From the NCBI GenBank assembly GCA_037447655.1, contig JBBHKE010001308.1, positions 64,001 through 128,000 on the forward strand: DNA of 64,000 bases, given 5' to 3'. The stretch is from Zygnema cylindricum. Lineage: Eukaryota; Streptophyta; Zygnematophyceae; Zygnematales; Zygnemataceae. Positions 1 to 10,719 of the stretch are shown here, piece by piece; the stretch's first letter is position 1; the number at the start of each line of letters is the position of its first letter. The translations under genes and the position numbers were made by a program. The notes below the pieces were generated by a model that was given only the letters and a program-made list of their open reading frames with translations, was not told the origin of the DNA and did not search any database.

Positions 1-4
1 TGCG

Positions 5-145
5 GTGAAGGTGTATTGGGTTTTTGATTGTTAAGGGATCATTCATTTGGGTTTATATCAACTTCGAGTCGGCACTATCTAGATTAGTTTCCTTTGGATC
101 TGCGAATTTTGTGGGCAATGAAGCCCATAGAATTTCAAAAGAATA
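5..145. repeat. Repeat segment X, copy 1
   Basis: A stretch of about 140 bp that recurs in the same text orientation at 58,018-58,160, including TTGTATTGGG-like and GGAGTCGGCACTA-like blocks. Here it directly abuts a minus-strand family-A LTR. At 58 kb it follows a plus-strand family-A LTR. It may be leader sequence of the family-A retrotransposon or a separate small repeat; I cannot tell which. No coding potential is seen. Confidence 0.55.
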
Positions 146-990
146 ACTGAAAACAACCTTCCAGCCGATTAGTTATGAGGTGGCAAAAATGCCAATTTAT
201 ACAAACTCTACATGAGAGAGGTGACTGTCTACAAAAAGTTTATAAGTCCCAAAACCCCTCTCTGAACCCCTATCTACTATAATACGATCCAATCGGATTA
301 GTGTACAATACACAAAAGTACTACGCCCGATGTACTTTCTGTACGGCATGTGTACGATAAGGCCATTGAGTGGACGTGTGTCCACTTTTAACTCGTCTTT
401 ATATTCTCCGAAATTCTCGTGACCGAATGTTATCTCTCCACGTGTCGCCGGGTCACGCCACGTCTGAAAACCGCCAAAGTGACCATTTCGAGATTTCAGC
501 GGCGATATGTGCCGTCCGATCATAAACCGACATTTAATATTAGCCGTAGAAACAAATGTAGGGGTCATTTGTTTTGTGCGAGATCATGTTCGCACTATAT
601 AAATGTTAGTTCTATGTTCCTTCATTCGTCATTCTGTTAATCGGATTCAGCATCATAACACAATTTAAATACTTATCATACCCTATGTATTTCAACGAAC
701 TCGTACGATAGACCGGTTAGAGCAAACGGCTACACCTTGCTCTGCTGGTCCGAGGTTCGAGTCCTCCCGGACTCAACCTTTTGTTGAGAGTGACTTACGT
801 CACTCCTTAGCTCTGCCTATGGAGCCGAGGCAGCCATGGCTCCACCACTCTCTCTCTCTCCTTCAGTGACTACAACAAGTATGGGGGCTAGAGAGAAGGG
901 ATGGGGGTAGGTTGTCTACGCTTTCCTTGTCTTTTTCCGCTAATCTATTTAGACCTAGAAAATATCCAGATAAAACTAGTTATTTCAACA
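146..990 (-). mobile_element. Family-A copia LTR, copy 1 (truncated)
   Basis: On the minus strand it starts TGTTGAAATAAC at 990 and runs left until segment X cuts it. It aligns over most of its length with the LTRs at 15,681-16,698 and 22,083-22,954: shared blocks include GTACGGC, CCACGTG and the CTTCAGTGACTACAACAAG-like block near 865. There is no polypurine tract just outside position 990, so this is a 5' LTR or a solo LTR rather than a 3' LTR. It appears to sit inside another family-A LTR, since 991-1,350 continues with family-A sequence from a different place in the LTR. Confidence 0.75.
700..778 (+). other. tRNA-like (Pol III B-box) module inside LTR A
   Basis: Contains GGTTCGAGTCC, which matches the eukaryotic tRNA B-box/T-arm consensus, preceded about 45 bp upstream by a D-arm-like CCGGTTAGAGC. 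It lies antisense to the LTR. Equivalent positions in other copies carry variants, best at 16,472-16,492, where a perfect 5-bp stem flanks the loop ATCAAAT. No matching 5' acceptor strand was found, so this is a tRNA-derived remnant and not a tRNA gene. Confidence 0.5.
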
Positions 991-1350
991 CCTACGTGCA
1001 CTTGTTTAAGTAGTTATAAAACCAATGTATCTCAACACATGTTCTAAACAAAATGACAAAGCTATCGGATACTGGGTACTCTGACAAGTTGTAAGGACCA
1101 GGATCAAATCGTGACAGGTTGTAGGGACCAGGATCAAATATTGGTTCAGCAGCCCTTTTGGTAAAGTATAACAAAACTGCTTCCTGTCTCCTTTAGAGAA
1201 CATAGGCAGCCATGGTTCTAACTCTCTCTTCAGGCTTTAGTGACTGCGACAAGTATGAGGACTTGAGAGTAGTGTGGGAAGCAGGATGCCTTTGCTTTTT
1301 TCCTATTTTATTTTACAATCACCAAACCTAGAAAATACCATATTTCTACA
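991..1350 (-). mobile_element. Family-A LTR fragment, copy 2
   Basis: Family-A LTR sequence ending at 1,350 (minus-strand start TGTAGAAATATGG). It includes the shared CTGAAG/CTTTAGTGACTGCGACAAG block and a two-fold tandem repeat of about 29 bp at 1,080-1,138 (AGGACCAGGATCAAAT) that overlaps the tRNA-like module. Its right edge abuts a minus-strand copia gag fragment inside the coding sequence, so it looks like an LTR inserted in gag. Its left edge is interrupted by LTR copy 1. Confidence 0.6.
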
Positions 1351-1989
1351 GCAAAAGCTTCTACTTGCTTTTCTCCATTAAAAAATTTAGTCGTTGCTTC
1401 CACTTTTAATATAATATTGATGGCTAACTGCAGTGTCCACTTAGATGTATCATGTTGTTTCAGTTTTACAGATGCAACTTTCATACTGCTAGGGAGACCT
1501 CTAGTGACCAATGCCGCTTGCTGGAATGTAGGAAAAGTACCACCAGCACATGCATGTGTATCAATAAGAGTTCGAAAATTATCGGTATACTCTGCTATAG
1601 TTCTTCCCAAGTATTTGTAATCCGAGACTTTCCCTGCCAACAGAAGTTCCTCTTGACCCTTCGCCTTTTCATAAGAAGTTTTGAGTGATTTTCAAATGTC
1701 AATTGCATTTTTCATCTGGAGTCTTGACATAACCAAATTCTTTGAGAGACAGCTTCTGAGTGTTTCGAGCTGGCGAATTATTTTTCGCCCATATCAAATC
1801 CGTTTCATCAAGCGATCTATCCAGTATATCCAATAAATTTGCAGTTTCGAAGTAAGGTTTCACCATATCCGCCCCATAAGCATATTTTGGTCCATTGAAG
1901 ATAGGAATTCTTGAGGAATGGCCCATAACCTGTTTCTTTATAACCACTGGCAGAGGTGGAGTTGAAACAGTATTTGTAGAAGTTGACAT
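1351..1989 (-). pseudogene. Copia gag fragment (family B type), frameshifted
   Basis: Starts at ATG 1,989 (MSTSTNTVSTPPLP). The N-terminal part has QVMGHSSRIPIFN and NLLDILDRSLDE, matching the gag of the 39-49 kb array (QVMGKSSKIHIFS, LLDILDGSLDE). After a frameshift between about 1,700 and 1,640 it continues with THACAGGTFPTFQQAALV and TRGLPSSMK, again like the array gag. It ends where a family-A LTR begins. Gag normally forms the virus-like particle of the retrotransposon; this copy lacks the zinc knuckle and all of pol and cannot be functional. Confidence 0.8.
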
Positions 1990-2034
1990 GATTAAAACAT
2001 AATTTAACAAGTATCTTATCAATCAGTTATTTTA

Positions 2035-2885
2035 CAAACACTACCAAGTCAAACCCAATGGTCTAATTAACACCAAAATAAGCACAGATATAGAGCACTA
2101 TATACAGTGTCAATTCATAAAATTACAACCTAGTTGACCGAGTAAGACATAGCATCATGAAGTAAGTTTCCCAAACACTACCCTTAGGTTATCATAGTTC
2201 CAAAATTGGATACACAAATTTCACTAAGTCCTAAACTTTATACACTGAGTGAGTTTCTACTGCTGAGTGAGTGTCTACTACTCACTGTCAAATTAGGTGT
2301 CTACACCTAGAATAGTGGTATTTTATTCTGATACGGCAAAGCACCTAAATTGTACGTCAATTTACCGATTGTACTTCTAAAACCCTAATTCTTACTTGTC
2401 GTTAAATCAACAGTAAAACAGTATTAAATAATGCAATAAAATACAAATAATTGTTCTCCAAATATATACGGATTCAAACCTTACAATTTATGTTGTCTTT
2501 GCTTACTGAGCGTTGGTCACAGAAGGCCAGCCGACTGAGGTTATGTAGTACGAAAACTACTGAGTGGGTACGGCGTACTTTATCACTTGTGGTCCCCGCT
2601 CAAATCGCGTCCGTTGACTTGGTTTGCATCAGCGATTCATAATTGATCTCGTACAAGACATTTCCTAGATGCTCAATTCAGTCTATGTCCGCCCGATTCA
2701 CCGAAACCGCTTGTTCGATGTGCAACACTTGTATGTGGGCGTCGGCGCCATTCCGAAATACCTGTACTGTCTTCAAGTGCCAACACGTGTCCTTGTAGAA
2801 GTAGAGTACACTCTAATTTCTTTTTACTATTATCACACTATCAAATGTAAGAACTACATCTGTCTTAGACAAAAAATATTCTAAG
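2035..2885 (-). mobile_element. Probable family-B LTR, minus strand
   Basis: Lies where the 5' LTR of the preceding minus-strand gag should be. It contains GAGTGAGTTTCTACT (2,248-2,262), the reverse complement of a GTAGAAACTCACT block found in all three LTRs of the 39-50 kb array. The rest is too diverged to set ends by eye. ORFs seen here on the plus strand have no recognisable domain and I treat them as chance. Confidence 0.4.
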
Positions 2886-2989
2886 TCCTATTGCTCTCCT
2901 CACAACCCCATCTACCGGGGACAAAGCTTTCAAAAACTAACAATTCCAACTCTCACATATATCAAGCTTCCAACTGTCTCCCTATACGG

Positions 2990-3184
2990 AACATCAACCT
3001 CGGGGCTTTTAACAAAATTAGAATTTTGCAACAATATCATATGGAAATAATCCATCGACCTGGGCTCCTCAATTTGAATGCAAACGGTCTTTCTAGGAAC
3101 CTTTTACCAAATTCTACCAATAATGGGGTGCGACAAGATTTTGATGACGAACCAGTTACATCCATATCACCTAAGCACATCTAA
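2990..3184 (+). pseudogene. Ty3/gypsy RNase H C-terminal remnant
   Basis: The frame 2,891-3,184 includes QQYHMEIIHRPGLLNLNANG followed by LSRN, matching the end of the gypsy RNase H domain (pattern LQEYDFEIxYRPGKxNxxADALSR). RNase H normally removes the RNA strand during reverse transcription. Only the tail of the domain is present. The gypsy integrase that should follow is missing: a polypurine tract and an LTR start only about 125 bp after the frame ends. Confidence 0.7.
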
Positions 3185-3293
3185 TTTACAATTTTGCAGC
3201 ACCTACGAATCACAAAACCAAACACAATCTATGGCGAGACAACGCTTTGGTCCTCTTTTTATCCACCCTATCCTTTTGAGTAGGCACCCTACT

Positions 3294-3308
3294 AGGATAG
3301 GAGGAGCG
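3294..3308 (+). other. Polypurine tract next to LTR
   Basis: The purine run AGGATAGGAGGAG ends two bases before the TGTTGG that opens the LTR at 3,309. Such tracts prime plus-strand DNA synthesis and mark the inner edge of a 3' LTR, so the LTR that follows belongs to whatever element supplied the sequence on its left. Confidence 0.6.
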
Positions 3309-4310
3309 TGTTGGTAAAAAAACCCAAAATTACTTATGGATGGGAGGCTCACTTATCCGTTTTCTTGCAGATGGAAGTCATCTGCATGTCCCTTGGCCGA
3401 CAGAATTGTTGAAATTGAAAATCTTTACTGTCCCTTGGCCGACAGAATTGTTGAAATTGAAAATCTTTACTCAGTAGATAGAGCAGTGAGGAGAAATTAA
3501 GGATTGATAATATTTTGGGAAATGAAAACCTGTAATTTTTACCTCAAATAGTGTTACACTAGTAGAAGACTAATAGAGTGTACTGTACGGATAGTTGGAC
3601 ACGCGTCAGCAAGAAAAGGGTGTTTTACGTTTTACGGAGTAGCGCCGATGACCACTTACACATGTCGGGAGATAAACGAGCGGATTGATAAAACAGACGA
3701 ACGGAATGCAAACAGCATATCGGGAAAAGTATGGTACGGCCGGTCAAAAAGGGTCGTTGATTGACATCGAACTAACGGACGCAATTCAGTAGGGACCACA
3801 AAAAACAAAACACACTAGTTTTTGAATCTGGTGATTCGTACTACATAACAACAGTCAGCCGGATGTTACCAACCACAACTGACTAAGCACCGGGAACGTC
3901 TGATGTGCGGCCTTCTATTTGTAAATATTTGGAAACAAGGATTTGTGGTTTAGCTTATTTAAAATAGTGTCGCAATGGCAAAATTAGGTTTTGGAAGTAC
4001 TCTTGGAATAGTAAGTACAGATTTAGTACGTTGTCGTAGCGTAGGACATTACTGTAGTACAATCTCTTAAATTAGTGTGACCAATAATTACTCACTATGA
4101 GTATATAGTTTATGACTTAGACAAAATGTGATTATCCAAGTCTTGAGATGATAATCAACTAAGGCAGTTTTTGTGAATACTTGCATTATTAATATCTTAC
4201 GGTTGGCTTAATCAATTGAGTTCAAACTTTGAGGAGTGATTTTAAACTGTGTCTACTAGTGTTATGCAAAATTTGAGCTTGCATAGATCACTATATTGCA
4301 TTCTATTACA
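3309..4310 (+). mobile_element. Family-B-like LTR (about 1.0 kb)
   Basis: Starts TGTTGGTAAAAAAAC after a polypurine tract and ends about ATTACA at 4,310. Eight bases later comes TTGGTTGTTGAGATGGG, where the primer-binding site is expected. The right half aligns with the array LTRs (ACTCACTATGAGTATA against ACTCACTACGAGTATAAG; GGCAAAATTAG). A 43-bp segment is tandemly duplicated at 3,388-3,473. No ORF of note is present. The right boundary is uncertain by several bases. Confidence 0.65.
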
Positions 4311-4357
4311 TCTTGAAGTTGGTTGTTGAGATGGGTGCTTGATAGCTTCTGTTTTAG

Positions 4358-4420
4358 ATGTCTACTTCCACTACTATTGTAGCTGGCTCTCCTCCTGCTA
4401 CTGTGGTTGTAGAACAACAC
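4358..4420 (+). pseudogene. Copia gag N-terminus, 21 codons only
   Basis: ATG 4,358 opens MSTSTTIVAGSPPATVVVEQ, the same kind of Ser/Thr-rich gag start as at 1,989 (minus), 22,016 and 50,312. It stops abruptly at GAACAACAC (4,412-4,420), just before the conserved QVMG motif, and joins the minus-strand RT of element E2. The break is at the same codon as in the fragment ending at 50,371. Confidence 0.7.
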
Positions 4421-4740
4421 TTCGCACCTGCTTCAAACCATAGGAAGCCTTCCACAACCTCCACACCTTACCATTCTCTCTAAGAAATCCTTGTGAAATT
4501 TCCATGTACACTTTCTCCTCCAGTTCTCCATTTAAAAATTTTGTCTCCACATCTATCTGTTGGATGTGCATTCTTTCTGCCGCCGCCATCGAAATAATCG
4601 CACATAATGAATTGAACTTTGATCGCAATAATTGCACGTAATGAATTAAACTTGATTACAAGAGCAAAAGTCTTTGAATAGTCAATGCCTTCCTTCTGCT
4701 GGAAGCCTTTACATACCAACCTTGCCTTATACTTGAGAAT
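4421..4740 (-). pseudogene. Copia element E2: reverse transcriptase fragment
   Basis: The minus-strand frames contain VCKGFQQKEGIDYSKTFA, then IQQIDVETKFLNGELEEKVY and WRLWKASYGLKQ, which are RVT_2 (copia reverse transcriptase) blocks before the YVDD active site. About 35 bp appear duplicated near 4,600-4,650 (AATTGCACGTAATGAATT-like), shifting the frame. The element is cut off at YGLKQ, so the active site, RNase H and 3' LTR are absent. Confidence 0.75.
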
Positions 4741-5399
4741 TTCCCCCGAGGCTCTAGTATTAGCCTTGAAAATCTATTTTGAATCTATATCCTTCTTACC
4801 TTTTGTAAGTCTACTTCCTCTAAACACCCATTAACATTTATTGAATTAAATTGTTTTAGGAATGTCGGTTTCCACTTCTCCTCCCATCCGTCCAAATCTC
4901 GAGCTTTATGATATGATTGAGGATTGATCGGACCATTTTTTGTAATTGTCTTTTTTAAGTGGAAGGATTCAACCCTCCCCCCTCGATATTGAGAAATAGC
5001 CCTCCAGTAATCGGTATGCCTTTTGTATGTTGACTGTCGTGGTCAGAATCAATTCGGTGCCTTTCTTTTTGTTGATCGCTTACTCTACCGTATATCCTTG
5101 GCAAATTCCTTGTCTGAATCAGTGCTCTCAAGCTTGTCATCGTCCTCTTTTTGCAAATGTGTCTCTTCTAAGGTCACGTTGTTGGTGCGTGTAGGTGATT
5201 CACCAATGACCTTGCCTCTTTGTGGTCGGTTGCCAGTAGGCTTACGCGTCTGAACTTTCTGTGTAGTCTTCACTACACATCACACTTTTTTCTTTGTCCC
5301 TTCCTCCATCAAAACCACTTCCTCCTCCTCTCCCATGTTGATTTCTCATAGTGATTTTCCTCCTCGTAATCTTGAGCCCGTTTAGACTCATCAGCTCCT

Positions 5400-6735
5400 A
5401 TCACCATTCTTTCCAAAATCTTATGAAACTCCACATTTCTAGACTTTCGAACCCTTTTGGTAATGGGATTATAAATCTAATATTGCATTGAGTTCTCACT
5501 ATACCCCACAAAGTATCCTTTCGATGACCGTGCCGCAAACTTCCATTCTTGATTTGTTTCTTTTACATTCCTCATAGCCTCACATCCCCAAAACCTTCAG
5601 TGTTTCACCGTAGGCACTTGTCCACTCCAAAGTTCCTGCGGTGTTTTGTTGCCCAAAGCCGAGTTGATTCTTCGGTTGGTAACATTATCAGCCGCTCTAA
5701 TTGCTTTCCCAAAAGACGATATATGACTTTTGTCATATGGAGCATGGCGTGCACCACCTTTGTCAATGTCCGATTCTCCCTCTTTGCAATTCCATTAGAT
5801 TGTGGGGAATAAAGAGTCGTGAAATGTTGCTTAATCTTCGTCTCCTTAGAATATTCTACAAAGGCAAGAAATTCACCTCTGCGATCCGACTGTACCCTAT
5901 TTACGTGCCTTCCACTTTCCCTCTCTAACATGACCACAAATTGTTTAAATGTCTAACTTAGATTTTAACAGGTATACCCATGTATTTCTGCTGAAATCAT
6001 CAATTACCACAATAATATATTTGTTCTTTCCGATAGTTTTCGGATGTATGTCCCCACAAAAATCTACATGAACTAGATCTAAGGGGGCATCCGCCTTGAA
6101 TTATACATCTTTCACTAGATGCGGTTTCCTTTTCTGTTTCCCTTTTGTGCATCCTACAGATCCAATGACCTTTTCTTTTGTCGTCACGTCGAGTCCTCAA
6201 ACAACACCATGACAAATCATCTCTTTCTTGTCGCTATCTGATGTGTGGCACATTTTGTGATACCACAACACGAGGTCATTTTTAATGACCTCTATCGAGT
6301 GAAGGTGTCCCTCTTCATCCGCCGACCTATTTTCGGATTTCCTCCAAATCAGCTGGCTTTGCATATTGTCATTAACGATGCCTTTTGCAAGTGATCATGT
6401 TTTAGTACTCAAAATGATCCTTCTTCCTTCCATACATGTGGCTCTAACACCTTCTTTTTGAAGTTGTGGGACACTTAGAAGATTATTACATCCTTGTGTG
6501 TTATATGGTACATTGTTAAAACATACCCTATTGACAACAACGGTCGCTTCTTTATCTTGTGTCGGTAGGTATAAGCCTATAGTTCCCAATGTGCCAAAAA
6601 CCATCCTGGACTTGTGGGCCACTATAATGGATTTCGGCACAATGAGCTTTCTGATGTCGGCAAATAGTCTTGGGTCGAGCACATTTGATCTGTAGCACCG
6701 TAGTCTATAATCCAATTGTTAAAGTTCCCTTTGTT
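5400..6735 (-). pseudogene. Copia element E2: protease and integrase
   Basis: Reading leftwards: a protease start NNWIIDYGATDQMC near 6,735 (aspartyl protease DSGA changed to DYGA), then CNNLLSVPQLQKEG, an integrase zinc-region remnant with GCTKGKQ near 6,145, the core VDFCGDIHPKTIGKNKY and VIDDFSR, then QSDRRGEF, and YSPQSNGIAKRENRTL carrying the catalytic Glu. Several stops and frame changes separate these blocks. These enzymes would process the polyprotein and insert cDNA; this copy is dead. The segment 4,741-5,399 (integrase to RT linker) shows only fragments of frame. Confidence 0.8.
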
Positions 6736-6984
6736 CTATTTGCCTCGTGTGTGAAATAAGACATCCTTTATCTTTTCCTGGGATTCTTCAATGAGTGAAA
6801 TGAAGAATTTTTGTCCTTGTCCCATCGGCCCATCCCCAACAAAATCCCATTTACCTTATGAGCTAGATCCTCATGATCCTCCGCCTCTAAATTGTCCCCC
6901 TCCACGATTTTTTCCCGTATTGTGATAACAACCGCGACTTTTATGTCCCTATTTCTGATAGATGTTACACTGCTTTCTTTTCTC

Positions 6985-8028
6985 GGGGCATTCAAAGGAA
7001 CCATGCCCAGTTTCATTACAATTATAGCATGTCAATTGAGAGGTGTCACGTTGGTATGAACCGCTCCCTTGGCTTTATGATCTGCCTCCTCTTCCACAAG
7101 GTCCACCTCCTCTCCCTCTAAGTCCCCAAAGGTTGTAAGCTCCTCCATGATCTTCCTCTTGATAACTAGGATAGGGTGACCACTTAATCTCCTATTTGGA
7201 TGTTGTTTTTTCCTTTTTTGTACTCTTTAAGTGGTTGATCTCGTATGCCATTATCAGTTTCTCTCGTCCCTTGATGACTTTCTTGGCCACCGTGAACTTG
7301 CTCGGAAGACTCCTCATGAAAACCAATAACCTTTCTTTCTCTCGGAAGTTATTGAGTGAGTTAAGTTGTTCTATAATGACATTAAACCGTTTAACACCAT
7401 CATCAATGGACTCATTCTCTTTCATTCTAAACGCAATGTATTCCTCAAAGAGGTATCTTTCATTCGCCTTGAACCCATTTTCAACTGCATTCTGCAAGGC
7501 CGTCCAACAATCATAAGCTTTATCATGAGTTAGAAAATATTCCTGCATATAATTGTGACAACTCTACAATTATGTTGTTGATGTCGCCATATCTCTCTTG
7601 TCCCGCTTGTTTGCACCTGTTGGATCCACCGAGGGATCTTGTCTTGTCTCTTTCCTGATTACGATGTCCCAAAGCTTCTTCGGTGTGAATGCTCCTCGAA
7701 TGTATCTTTTCCAAATTGCATTGTTAGAACTTGTGAAGACGATGGTTTTATTGAAGACTTTAAGATCCTCATCTTCACTCTCCTCCACTTCCTCCTCATA
7801 AAGTTTAGGCTTCCCCTTCTTCTTTTTCTTCTTTTCTTTCGCATTGTTGGAGTCGTCACTAACTTATCCGTCGTTGTCACCTCTTTGTGTTTGTACAAAC
7901 TCATGAAAGCGATCAAACATCTCCTCGTTCATCATCACACTTTTCTCCCCCCATTCGTCGAACTCATCATACTGTGTTCCTGTAACTCCTCCACTAGGTT
8001 ATGTCGAGGATTTCCCTTTCCCCTCCAT
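6985..8028 (-). pseudogene. Copia element E2: gag
   Basis: The first ATG after the primer-binding site is at 8,028, but a stop follows within ten codons. The gag frame continues as KKKKKKGKPKLYEEE, NAIWKRYIRGAFTPKKLWD and the UBN2-type block ENESIDDGVKRFNVIIEQL (about 7,420-7,360). It ends in a CCHC zinc knuckle CYNCNETGHGSFEC at 7,027-6,986 that keeps all four ligands. Gag binds the RNA and builds the particle. Frameshifts lie near 7,900, 7,560 and 7,190. Confidence 0.8.
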
Positions 8029-8050
8029 ACCAGATAGTGTTGCCAATAGC

Positions 8051-8064
8051 CCGCTACGATACCA
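8051..8064 (-). other. Primer-binding site of element E2
   Basis: On the minus strand TGGTATCGTAGCGG follows the LTR after a 2-base spacer. It differs from the usual initiator-methionine tRNA site of plant copia elements (TGGTATCAGAGC) at two positions. It fixes the inner edge of the 5' LTR. Confidence 0.75.
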
Positions 8065-8066
8065 AT

Positions 8067-8466
8067 TGAAATAAACAAAGTAAGCAAAATAAACACTACA
8101 TACACCACAAAAGATAACTTTAGTGGATTAAAGTTAACGGCCAAGTACAAATACCTTTTTGTTACAGTCTTTTCTACACCTCCGAAATAAACTTCGCCTC
8201 CAAAAGATAAAAATAACACTAACACAACGAATAAATATGTGTACGACAAAAACGAGAAAACGCCTACGTGGCGAAACCTCACAAGACCATACAACCGACA
8301 AGAGTCACGGCCTCACTTTCACATGACAGCGTGTAAGTACTTGAAGTCCGATTAGACCGACAAAAGGTAGTAGTCCTAATCTAATTCACCGACAAATAAA
8401 GTGAACCTCTAACCAACCAAATTTATCCATACAACTACAACTTAAGCGAAACAAAACGAACAAACA
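8067..8466 (-). mobile_element. Element E2: 5' LTR (about 400 bp)
   Basis: On the minus strand it runs TGTTTGTTCG ... CTTTGTTTATTTCA, so it has TG...CA ends, and it sits directly before the primer-binding site. No second copy is in the window because the element is truncated on its 3' side. The outer end at 8,466 is chosen from the TG dinucleotide and is less certain than the inner end. Confidence 0.65.
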
Positions 8467-9366
8467 TTTCGACGTCCCTTAATATATTTAGCGGAGACGT
8501 CACTTCGTCGCTAATTTAGTGATGAAATCACTTCGTCGCTGATCATCACTGCTTTAGCTACGAGATCGTCTCGTCGCTAAATGAGTGATCAGCATTAAAC
8601 CTAACACCGTCCTCGAATTAGGGTGCGTCTCTATGGGCCAAAGCAAGGGTTTTTTTTTATCGTTTTCTTCTAAATTTAGCACCGTACCGCGGAAGTTTCA
8701 ACCGTTCAAAAAAATTGAAAAAATGAAAAGTCCATTTTGCGTCATCGTTGACCTTAGAATGTACTACATGTTGTTGTTTTGTGTTTTTCGACCAACGACC
8801 ACGACAAGAAAAGTCATCTTCCAACTTTTTCTTAAACACATGGGCGATGTGTTTAAAAAACATATATTTTCACTAAACAAATAGGAACACGTATTCGCAA
8901 GTGTTAAAATATTTCAAAAATTTCAAACAAATTCAAGCGACGACGAAAAGTACACGATTCGCTATGTTTTGTCCGTTTGGGTTCAGGTACGACAAATTAA
9001 AGTACACAATATGTTCGGTTTTGTCCGTTTGCGGCTGATACGGATTTCGCGAGGGGTCTCAAGATTCCAATGCCATTTCATGTTGAGCGGATAGGCGACG
9101 CAAAGGCAAATCGTATCTTCTTCAACCGTGAAACGGCACAAGATGGAAGGCGATACGTCTACAATGTCACGAAAAGTCATGCGACGTCACAAGCAGTTAC
9201 AAAAAATAACGGTAGTCATCACAGATTGTAGATGTTGACAGTCGCCACCAACAGATGTTGGCAGTCGCCACAAGCATTGTCAACGTATACAATCGTCATA
9301 CACTTAAAGTACATGGGGACACCTGAAATCCTAAATCCTGGACCGCCAAATCTGTGCTAAAAAAAA
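8467..9366. other. Intergenic, no gene; palindromic CGTCGCTAA repeats at its left
   Basis: Contains CACTTCGTCGCTAA/GATCGTCTCGTCGCTAAA repeats at 8,497-8,590, the same palindromic motif found inside the large transposon at 12.1-12.6 kb, plus a short CAGTCGCCAC repeat near 9,240-9,275. Two open frames (8,585-8,884 plus and 8,983-9,180 minus) have no recognisable domain. Confidence 0.5.
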
Positions 9367-9655
9367 GGGAATTGCTAATGGCAAAGACGTTTTTTGCTCC
9401 GCATAGGTAGTTGTCAGAAATTGTACAGTTGAAGTACACTTGAAGTACAGTTTCGTACAGGCTACGTTCCTTTAATTTCAGATTTGACGGTCAACCTGTC
9501 GAACAAATTTGACTGGCGAAATATTATAACGACGGTTAATAAAGTGTCGCGCTTGCGAACATCGACTGTCATAAAAAATAAAACAATTCACACGGTCGGC
9601 GCAGGTTTACTGTAACAAAACTGCGGCTACCATATATAAATAAAATGGTTGCGAG
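9367..9655 (+). repeat. Left terminal inverted repeat of the 18.9-kb element
   Basis: Pairs base for base with the reverse complement of 27,955-28,237 over blocks such as GTAGTTGTCAGAAATTGTAC, TTTGACGGTCAACC.GTCGAA and CAATTCACACGG.CGGCG. One 14-bp stretch (GAAGTACACTTGAAGTACAG) is a local duplication absent from the right arm. Confidence 0.85.
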
Positions 9656-10719
9656 CATCGTTATTAATGTCAACGACACTAATTTGGGTTTTTAAAATTT
9701 TGTTTTTTTTCCAAAAATAGTATACATGATTTTAATTTTTCTTTGACGTTAATTGAGGTTTCGTACAAAATAGCGTCAAGACCAAAAGTACAACAATATA
9801 TAATTAGTGTGGTGTACAGATGATGTCCGACCGCACAAATTTGTACCTTTTTACTTGAAAATATTAAAAAATAATTATAAATTATACGCGCATGCATATG
9901 AACGTGCGCTAAAAAAATGGGTTCCCTCTCGACGCCAAAAACCTCGTTCGCACACCATCTCCTATAATCGCTTGTTCTGCAATGTGAGCGTCAAATATGT
10001 TTGCATGTGCCAAGTCATGATCTTACTGTTAAATAAGTGAACTGTTTTTATTTTACAAGTCCACATAAACTATCTTAAAATTGTGTACTCTTGCTTCATG
10101 TGATTTTTTCCTGTTCAGTTTATATAAACACTATAACATGTATTTTGTCCAATTAGCGTCAACATGTACTCTATTTCGGTGCAACGAACAAATTTACCGT
10201 AAATGTTTATTCTAATATGGTGTCTATATGTGATTTCACTCCCAATTAGAATTAATGTATACGTTAATAAGGGGTCGAAGTGACAATGGACAACATATTA
10301 CAATTAATGAATTAAAATAAATAGAATAAAAATACAACATTTGGCATTGATGATATTTAGGACGATTTAACGCCAAATCCGGACAATCCACAGAAAAATG
10401 GATCCCTTTATTGAACGAAGCTCATCTATCCATTTTTTTTTTGTTTTTTGATGGATTTGACGCTGCGCCGTCCTTTTGGCAAACGAACAGATCTCATTCG
10501 TTTCATGAAGAACAGGCGAAAATACCGCCGCCACCTTCATTACGTTTCCATGGATTCGAGGTCGCATGTGGCGGCTCCTTCTCCCTTTGCATATGGCGCA
10601 TCATTTCATTCACCTCTTCGTTGCCTCCGCCCCTCTTTCACACTCCCTTTTAATCCGAACCTACCATTGCTAATCTCCCTCTTTTCTTTTTTAAAGTTCT
10701 TTAAAATGTGCTCCCTCTA
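9656..10719. other. Left subterminal region, no gene
   Basis: AT-rich sequence rich in GCGTCAA and GTACA-type words. Parts are inverted matches of the right side (26.4-27.0 kb). Two overlapping frames at 10,411-10,720 run into the CT tract, have no domain and biased composition, and are not credible genes. Confidence 0.5.

Noticed and set aside
700-778. tRNA gene
   Set aside because: B-box and D-arm-like words are present, but no 5' acceptor strand pairs with the 3' side and no clear anticodon arm can be drawn. Variants recur at the same place in the other LTR copies, so it is a tRNA-like LTR module.
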